Shown piece by piece: positions 7,534-11,105 of a stretch of 11,105 bases of DNA. Source of the DNA: an uncultured Bacillota bacterium (GTDB lineage Bacteria; Bacillota; Dehalobacteriia; UBA4068); assembly GCA_934427095.1 (NCBI GenBank), contig CAKRYM010000031.1:1-11105 (forward strand). Direction: 5' to 3'. The notes under the pieces are model-generated. The model had not been told where the DNA came from. It worked only from the letters and a program-made list of their open reading frames with translations, and ran no database searches. The position numbers and the translations under genes were made by a program. The first letter of the stretch is position 1, and the number at the start of each line of letters is the position of its first letter.

Positions 7534-7608
7534 TTAAGCACTCAACGATATATGCATATAGTTGGATTTGGGATAATCGAATTGATAATAATACACAAAA
7601 AAAAACAT
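7534..7608 (-). CDS. Leader peptide rich in Phe and Tyr codons (24 aa)
   Basis: A 24-codon ORF, ATG at 7608-7606 and TAA at 7536-7534. It begins MFFFVYYYQFDY, and the remaining 12 residues include one more Tyr (residue 17). Nine of 24 residues are aromatic (Phe 2, 3, 4, 10; Tyr 6, 7, 8, 12, 17), eight of them within the first 12. There is no Trp codon. This composition matches the logic of known attenuator peptides such as those of pheA and pheST. It starts about 38 nt after the predicted transcript start, and an in-frame TAG lies 30 nt upstream of the ATG, so no longer start is available. The ribosome binding site is weak (GTTGGAAAT before the ATG). An AT-rich stretch can yield Phe and Tyr codons by chance, so the call rests on the combination with the promoter, terminator and downstream aryl-acid genes. 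Confidence 0.72.
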   Translation of the reverse strand: MFFFVYYYQFDYPKSNYMHISLSA

Positions 7609-7652
7609 ATTTCCAACAGCTTTCGGATAGATTTTGTCCTATAACCTGAAAA

Positions 7653-7681
7653 AGTGTATCACGAATTGGGATTTTTGTCAA
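7653..7681 (-). promoter_or_regulatory. Sigma-A promoter of the aryl-acid operon
   Basis: The -35 box TTGACA (7681-7676) matches consensus perfectly. It is followed by a 17-bp spacer and the -10 box TACACT (7658-7653), which matches TATAAT at four of six positions. The predicted transcript start is near 7646. The -35 begins 31 bp after the stop of the upstream metallophosphoesterase gene. This is the only good promoter I see for the six-gene operon to the left. Confidence 0.8.
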
Positions 7682-7721
7682 TAGAAAGCCATGATTATCC
7701 CATGGAAGAGCCTAAGGCTCT
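7682..7721 (-). terminator. Two small hairpins after the metallophosphoesterase gene, weak terminator at best
   Basis: On the minus strand AGAGCC-TTA-GGCTCT (7721-7707) overlaps the stop codon, and CCATG-GGATAAT-CATGG (7705-7689) follows. The sequence after the second hairpin is CTTTCTATT, which is only partly T-rich. These could end the upstream unit inefficiently or block RNA decay. I do not see a strong terminator here, so read-through from 8557 into the operon promoter region is possible. Confidence 0.3.
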
Positions 7722-8557
7722 AGGCGAACCACCACCAGCTCCGGTGGATTATTGACCCGTAAAGGAAACAGGCTGTTCCCCAAGCCGCGGCTAACGACCA
7801 TAGCAGCATCATTCTCTGTATACACGCCCTGGGTATAGGTAGGTAGAAAGCCCTGATGAGGAGCATAAAGACCGCCTAAGCCGGGAATGCGGATCTGCCC
7901 ACCATGGGCATGACCAGCAAAAGTCAAGTCTATCCCCGCTGCCACATATTGGGCAAAGCATTCCGGCCGATGCGAAAGGAGGATGGTAAACATCTCCCCG
8001 GCCTGGGAAAATTGCGGCAACAGCTCTGCCAAGGCCTCCTCTGGTTCTATTTTGGAAAAAGCAGGATCATCCACACCAAGCAACAGTATCTCTGCCCCCG
8101 CCTGGGTAAGGCTAACCCCTTCATTATGCAGTACATGTACGCCAGCCGCCCGCAAGACCTCTTCCCATTCGGTGTATTCCGGAATACGGGATTCATGGTT
8201 CCCCGGCACATAATAGACGGGAGCGATTTCCACCGCGCCTTCTATCAGGTCCAAAGCTGGGGCAAAATCCGTGCGGCGGGAATCGACCAAATCTCCGGTT
8301 ATCACAATGAGGTCCGGTTCCGCCTTAGCCAAGGCTTTTAACAAACGGCTCTGCTCTTTACCAAATGAGGCATTATGCAGATCAGAAATAGCGGCAATGG
8401 TATAGCCAGCAAAGGATTCTGGCAGTTTTTCGCTCTTGACCACATAAGAAGAGGTGACCAAAGCCTTATTCCCCCAACACCAGAGGCCCACGCAAAGCAC
8501 AGCAAGGCCTAGCAAAAAAAGGAAAAGGCGCGTTCTTCTCTTTGGTTTAGAATTCAT
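7712..8557 (-). CDS. Membrane-anchored metallophosphoesterase (YkuE/YaeI-like)
   Basis: 281-residue calcineurin-like phosphoesterase. A basic N-terminus (MNSKPKRRTR) precedes one hydrophobic segment at about 11-30, predicting a membrane anchor with the enzyme domain outside. Metal-binding motifs occur in order: DLH at 59-61, GDLVD at 88-92, GNHE at 119-122, His196 in LSHRPE and GHAHGGQ at 215-221. All dinuclear-metal ligands appear present, so it should be active. The closest known types are YkuE- and YaeI-like proteins, some of which act on lipid phosphate or UDP-diacylglucosamine, but the substrate here is not determinable. An open frame extends 55 codons further upstream. I chose the ATG at 8557 because it gives a normal signal-anchor start, has a CGGAG site 8 nt upstream, and overlaps the preceding gene by only 11 bp. 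Confidence 0.88.
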   Translation of the reverse strand: MNSKPKRRTRLFLFLLGLAVLCVGLWCWGNKALVTSSYVVKSEKLPESFAGYTIAAISDLHNASFGKEQSRLLKALAKAEPDLIVITGDLVDSRRTDFAPALDLIEGAVEIAPVYYVPGNHESRIPEYTEWEEVLRAAGVHVLHNEGVSLTQAGAEILLLGVDDPAFSKIEPEEALAELLPQFSQAGEMFTILLSHRPECFAQYVAAGIDLTFAGHAHGGQIRIPGLGGLYAPHQGFLPTYTQGVYTENDAAMVVSRGLGNSLFPLRVNNPPELVVVRLEP

Positions 8558-9716
8558 CCTGCTTGCTCCGTTCCAGGGAAATATCTGCCCAGCGGGGCAT
8601 TTCCGCCAACATTTCCTGATAATGTTTGAGCAGCTTGGGAATGGGGATACCCTGCGGGCAAACCTTCTCGCAATTGCCACAGCCGATACAAGCGGAAGGA
8701 TGTTGTTCTGGCGGCAAAGCATCTGCCGCCATCACCGCGGTGATGGACTGGGCATAGCGGCAATCGTCATATAAACTGAGCAACCGCGGAATATCCAATT
8801 TCTGGCTGCAGGCATTGCAGCAATAACGGCAGCCGGTACAAGGCTGCATATCCACCATTTGCCCGGCTAATTCCTGCAAAAGCGCCATTTCCTCTGCGGA
8901 AAGGGGCTTTTCTACTGCGTATGTTTTCAGGTTATCCTCCAACTGAGCCATAGTGGACATGCCAGACAAGGTCACGTAAACATTAGGCAACTGCTGCAAC
9001 CAACGAAACCCCCAAGCCGCAGCGGTTTCTTCTGGTCGCAAAGCCTGCAAGCGGCTCACGGCCTCTGGCTTAAGCTCCGCCAATTTGCCGCCGCGCAAAG
9101 GCTCCATCACCCAAACGGGAATCTGCCGTTGGGTCAGCATCTCATATTTCGTTTTTGCGTTTTGCAATGTCCAATCCAAATAATTCAGCTGGATTTGGCA
9201 AAACTCCATCTGATCCCCCATTCGGTCCAAAAACTCCTCTAGCAGATCAGGCTGAGCATGGGCAGAGAAACCCAAATGTCGAATACGTCCCGCCTTTTTC
9301 TGGGCGAGAAAATAATCCAAAATCCCCCACCGTTCATCGTAATAGGTATGCACGGAGCTTTCATAAATATTATGCAGAAGATAAAAATCAAAATATTCCA
9401 CTCCGCATTTCTGTAGCTGTCGTTCAAAAATAGTAGCTGGATCATAGCTATCGCGCAACTCATGGCCTGGAAATTTGCTGGCCAAATAAACCTTTTCCCT
9501 GGGTAACGGTTGCAACGCCCGGCCTAAGACGATTTCCGCTTGGCCGCCTAAATAAGAGTAAGCTGTATCAAAGTAGTTAATTCCCTGCGCAAAGGCATGC
9601 TGCACCAAACGAATAGCTTCTGGCTCATCAATAGTCCCATCTGGCAAAAGGGGAAAACGCATGGTGCCAAAGCCCAGCCGAGACAGTTTTAAATCCTGAA
9701 ATTGACAATATAACAT
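8547..9716 (-). CDS. Aldo/keto reductase with C-terminal 4Fe-4S ferredoxin-like region
   Basis: 389-residue cytoplasmic oxidoreductase. The N-terminal part (about 1-275) is an aldo/keto reductase barrel. It has the GFGTMR start motif and the catalytic tetrad Asp50 and Tyr55 (DTAYSY), Lys81 (ASKF) and His115 (YLLHN). The C-terminal region carries two cysteine groups: CTGCRYCCNAC (C293, C296, C299, C300, C303) and CIGCGNCEKVCP (C343, C346, C349, C353). This architecture is a known family in anaerobic Bacillota and Bacteroidota, annotated as putative aldo/keto reductases, with unknown substrates. The start at 9716 was chosen over upstream codons because of the AGGAGG site directly before it and the family N-terminus MLYCQFQDLKLSRLGFGTMR. 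Its promoter lies just upstream, and its 3' end overlaps the metallophosphoesterase start (GGATGAATTCTAA). Confidence 0.92.
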   Translation of the reverse strand: MLYCQFQDLKLSRLGFGTMRFPLLPDGTIDEPEAIRLVQHAFAQGINYFDTAYSYLGGQAEIVLGRALQPLPREKVYLASKFPGHELRDSYDPATIFERQLQKCGVEYFDFYLLHNIYESSVHTYYDERWGILDYFLAQKKAGRIRHLGFSAHAQPDLLEEFLDRMGDQMEFCQIQLNYLDWTLQNAKTKYEMLTQRQIPVWVMEPLRGGKLAELKPEAVSRLQALRPEETAAAWGFRWLQQLPNVYVTLSGMSTMAQLEDNLKTYAVEKPLSAEEMALLQELAGQMVDMQPCTGCRYCCNACSQKLDIPRLLSLYDDCRYAQSITAVMAADALPPEQHPSACIGCGNCEKVCPQGIPIPKLLKHYQEMLAEMPRWADISLERSKQDEF

Positions 9717-9771
9717 AGGCCCTCCTGTTTCTCTTTGCCTTTTGCTTCTGCTACCATGTTCTTTTTCTTTA

Positions 9772-9800
9772 AGCATATCATAATCCCTATTTTGGCGCAA
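9772..9800 (-). promoter_or_regulatory. Extended -10 promoter for the aldo/keto reductase unit
   Basis: TTGCGC (9800-9795) is spaced 17 bp from TATGCT (9777-9772), and a TG precedes the -10 by one base (TGATATGCT), the extended -10 form. The -35 half begins only 6 bp after the ackA terminator stem, so the two signals are packed together. The predicted start is near 9765, giving a leader of about 50 nt before the ATG at 9716. Confidence 0.55.
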
Positions 9801-9830
9801 GCAAAAGGCGGGTAGCCTACGCTACCCGCC
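9801..9830 (-). terminator. Intrinsic terminator after ackA
   Basis: On the minus strand GGCGGGTAGC (9830-9821) and GCTACCCGCC (9816-9807) form a perfect, GC-rich 10-bp stem with a 4-nt loop, followed by TTTTGC. It begins 31 bp after the ackA stop. On the opposite strand the same stem is followed by a pyrimidine-rich tract, but no gene there needs it. Confidence 0.88.
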
Positions 9831-9861
9831 CTTCTTCTCTCTTTATTTCCCTACCTTGGAT

Positions 9862-11049
9862 TTAAACCAAAGCAGCGGCGTCTCTTGCAATCATCATTTC
9901 TTCGTCCGTGGGGATGACAAAGACCTTCACCTTGGAATTAGGCGTGCTGATGAGTTTTTCCTCACCACGGCAATCATTAGCTGCTTCATCCAGCTCAATG
10001 CCCAGATACCCCAATTTTTTGCAGAGGGATTCACGCACAGAAATGGAGTTTTCGCCGATACCTGCAGTAAAGACAATGGCGTCTACGCCGTCCATTTCCG
10101 CCGCATAAGCGCCGATGAAACGGATGACGGATTTTTCAAATACGTCCAGAGCCATCTGTGCTCTTTCATTGCCCTTTTCTGCGGCTTCCTGCACGTAACG
10201 CATATCGCTGCTCACGCCGGAAAGGCCCAGGAGGCCGGATTTCTTATTCAGCACAGAGTCCATGGCCGCAGGATCCAAATTCTCTTTCTTAGCCAGGAAG
10301 TCCACAATGGCGGGGTCCATATCGCCAGTACGGGTACCCATGAGCACGCCAGCCAAAGGCGTAAAGCCCATAGAGGTGTCCATTACTTTACCGTCCACCA
10401 CAGCGGCCAAAGAAGAACCGTTGCCCAAATGGCAGGTAATCACCTTGCTGTGGGCAGGATTGCCCAGCAGTTCAATGCAACGGCCGGAAACATAGCGATG
10501 GCTAGTGCCGTGGAAGCCATAACGACGAATCTGATATTTTTCGTAGTATTCATAAGGAATGCCGTAAAGATAAGAAGAAGCAGGCATGGTCTGATGGAAA
10601 GCCGTATCAAATACCGCAACCATGGGTACGCCAGGCAATTTTTCCTGGCAAGCGCGGATGCCGGTCACCGCAGGCGGATTATGCAGAGGAGCCAAGTCCG
10701 TCAATTCTTCCACAGCGGAAATCACTGCATCATCAATCAGGCAGGATTTGGTAAATTTCGTGCCGCCGTGCACAATACGATGGCCAACAGCGTCAATTTC
10801 TTTCATTTCTTTAATTACGCCATGTTTGGCGTCAGTCAAAGCAGCAACCACCATTTCAATGGCAAAGCCATGATTGGGGATATCCGTCTCAATATGGACT
10901 TTTTCCATACCGGCGGGTCTATGGGTTAACTCAGAACCTTCCAGGCCGATCTTTTCCACCAGGCCCTTGGCCATGACGGACTCGTCCTCCATGTTAATCA
11001 ACTGATATTTCAGAGAAGAAGAGCCACTATTCAGCACAAGAATTTTCAT
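9862..11049 (-). CDS. ackA: Acetate kinase
   Basis: 395-residue cytoplasmic kinase that converts acetyl phosphate + ADP to acetate + ATP, the ATP-yielding last step of acetate fermentation; the reverse direction activates acetate. The length is typical. Family signatures and active-site residues are all visible: LVLNSGSSSLKY at 4-15 (Asn7), GHRIVHGG at 89-96 (Arg91), PLHNPP (His123), FDTAFH (Asp148), YGFHGTSHRYV (His180), HLGNGSS at 207-213, GTRTGDMDP (Arg240) and PTDEEMMIA (Glu384). The start ATG at 11049 has a GGAGG site about 10 nt upstream, preceded by a run of 11 T. A pta gene often sits upstream of ackA, but the window ends 56 bp beyond the start, so this cannot be seen. It is closed by its own terminator. 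Confidence 0.98.
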   Translation of the reverse strand: MKILVLNSGSSSLKYQLINMEDESVMAKGLVEKIGLEGSELTHRPAGMEKVHIETDIPNHGFAIEMVVAALTDAKHGVIKEMKEIDAVGHRIVHGGTKFTKSCLIDDAVISAVEELTDLAPLHNPPAVTGIRACQEKLPGVPMVAVFDTAFHQTMPASSYLYGIPYEYYEKYQIRRYGFHGTSHRYVSGRCIELLGNPAHSKVITCHLGNGSSLAAVVDGKVMDTSMGFTPLAGVLMGTRTGDMDPAIVDFLAKKENLDPAAMDSVLNKKSGLLGLSGVSSDMRYVQEAAEKGNERAQMALDVFEKSVIRFIGAYAAEMDGVDAIVFTAGIGENSISVRESLCKKLGYLGIELDEAANDCRGEEKLISTPNSKVKVFVIPTDEEMMIARDAAALV

Positions 11050-11098
11050 GGAATTAAAACCTCCAAAAAAAAAAATATATTATTTTACCAACATGAAT

Positions 11099-11104
11099 AG
11101 TATA
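11099..11104 (-). promoter_or_regulatory. Possible -10 box upstream of ackA
   Basis: TATACT (11104-11099) resembles a -10 element and would start transcription near 11092, giving a leader of about 43 nt before ackA. Its -35 partner lies beyond the window edge, so the promoter cannot be confirmed; read-through from an upstream gene is equally possible. Confidence 0.3.
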
Positions 11105-11105
11105 A

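Larger units (their letters stand above)
7375..7646 (-). promoter_or_regulatory. Transcribed leader with putative Phe/Tyr attenuator
   Basis: Leader of about 270 nt between the predicted transcript start (near 7646) and the first structural gene. In order it contains the leader ORF (7608-7534), a hairpin at 7565-7543 (CAAC UAUA - UGCA - UAUA uc GUUG), a hairpin at 7511-7486 (CGUCUGAA with UUC-a-AGACG, 9-nt loop), and the intrinsic terminator at 7443-7411. A competing pairing is visible: UCUGCAA (7533-7527) plus AUUG (7522-7519) can pair with CAAUUUGCAGA (7434-7424), giving 11 bp with a 4-nt bulge. This would use the terminator loop and right arm. The upstream strand of this antiterminator starts right after the leader stop codon. 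A ribosome finishing the leader would cover it and allow termination, while one stalled at the early Phe/Tyr codons would leave it free. Pairings were read by eye; no energies were computed. Confidence 0.7.

Noticed and set aside
7432..7644. 70-codon plus-strand frame across the operon leader
   Set aside because: It runs antisense to the leader ORF and terminator, starts inside the terminator hairpin, and has no recognisable domain or good start site.
7375..7646. T-box riboswitch as the explanation for the leader terminator
   Set aside because: The conserved T-box sequence around TGGNACCGCG and the GAA-containing stem I features are not seen in the leader; the aromatic-codon ORF explains the layout better.
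8558..8722. 55-residue N-terminal extension of the metallophosphoesterase
   Set aside because: It lies wholly inside the aldo/keto reductase coding region in another frame and would bury the signal-anchor segment; the start at 8557 has a good ribosome binding site.
9856..10929. 357-codon open frame on the plus strand opposite ackA
   Set aside because: It is antisense to an unambiguous acetate kinase, has no family motif or convincing ribosome binding site, and its openness follows from the codon bias of ackA.
11065..11075. Eleven-base T run (minus strand) before ackA as a terminator
   Set aside because: No GC-rich hairpin precedes it in the visible sequence, and it sits immediately before the ackA ribosome binding site.

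Overview
The window looks like bacterial chromosome from a fermentative anaerobe, probably of the Bacillota. Support for this comes from a ferredoxin-linked 2-oxoacid oxidoreductase (IorAB), acetate kinase, an aldo/keto reductase with a ferredoxin-like tail, strong AGGAGG-type ribosome binding sites and sigma-A-like promoters. Clostridia or Negativicutes both fit, but the exact lineage is inference. All genes lie on the minus strand, so transcription runs from high to low coordinates. I see no mobile element, tRNA, rRNA or CRISPR array.

Right part (11105 to 9807): ackA (acetate kinase), closed by a strong intrinsic terminator. Middle part (9806 to 7682): a short two-gene unit with its own extended -10 promoter. 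It encodes an aldo/keto reductase with a C-terminal iron-sulfur region and a membrane-anchored metallophosphoesterase, overlapping by 11 bp.

Left part (7681 to the left edge): a six-gene operon encoding an acyl-CoA synthetase, a sodium/solute symporter, IorA, IorB, a PaaK-type aryl-CoA ligase and a tandem ACT-domain protein cut by the window edge. iorA-iorB and iorB-paaK are each joined by a TAATG stop/start overlap.

The main discovery is in the 337-bp gap before this operon. It holds a near-consensus promoter (TTGACA, 17 bp, TACACT), then a 24-codon leader ORF with three Phe codons, three Tyr codons and three more Phe/Tyr codons. After that come several hairpins and an intrinsic terminator placed 37 bp before the first structural gene. 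This is the layout of a ribosome-mediated transcription attenuator sensing charged tRNA-Phe and tRNA-Tyr. There is no Trp codon in the leader.

The attenuator bears on function. Classical attenuation turns an operon on when the amino acid is scarce, which fits synthesis or salvage better than breakdown. I infer that the operon takes up aryl acids such as phenylacetate and 4-hydroxyphenylacetate (symporter), activates them to CoA esters (PaaK and/or the acyl-CoA synthetase), and carboxylates them reductively with ferredoxin and IorAB to arylpyruvates, the direct transamination precursors of Phe and Tyr. The ACT protein could add ligand feedback. A catabolic role, with the leader acting as an inducible arrest peptide, remains the main alternative.
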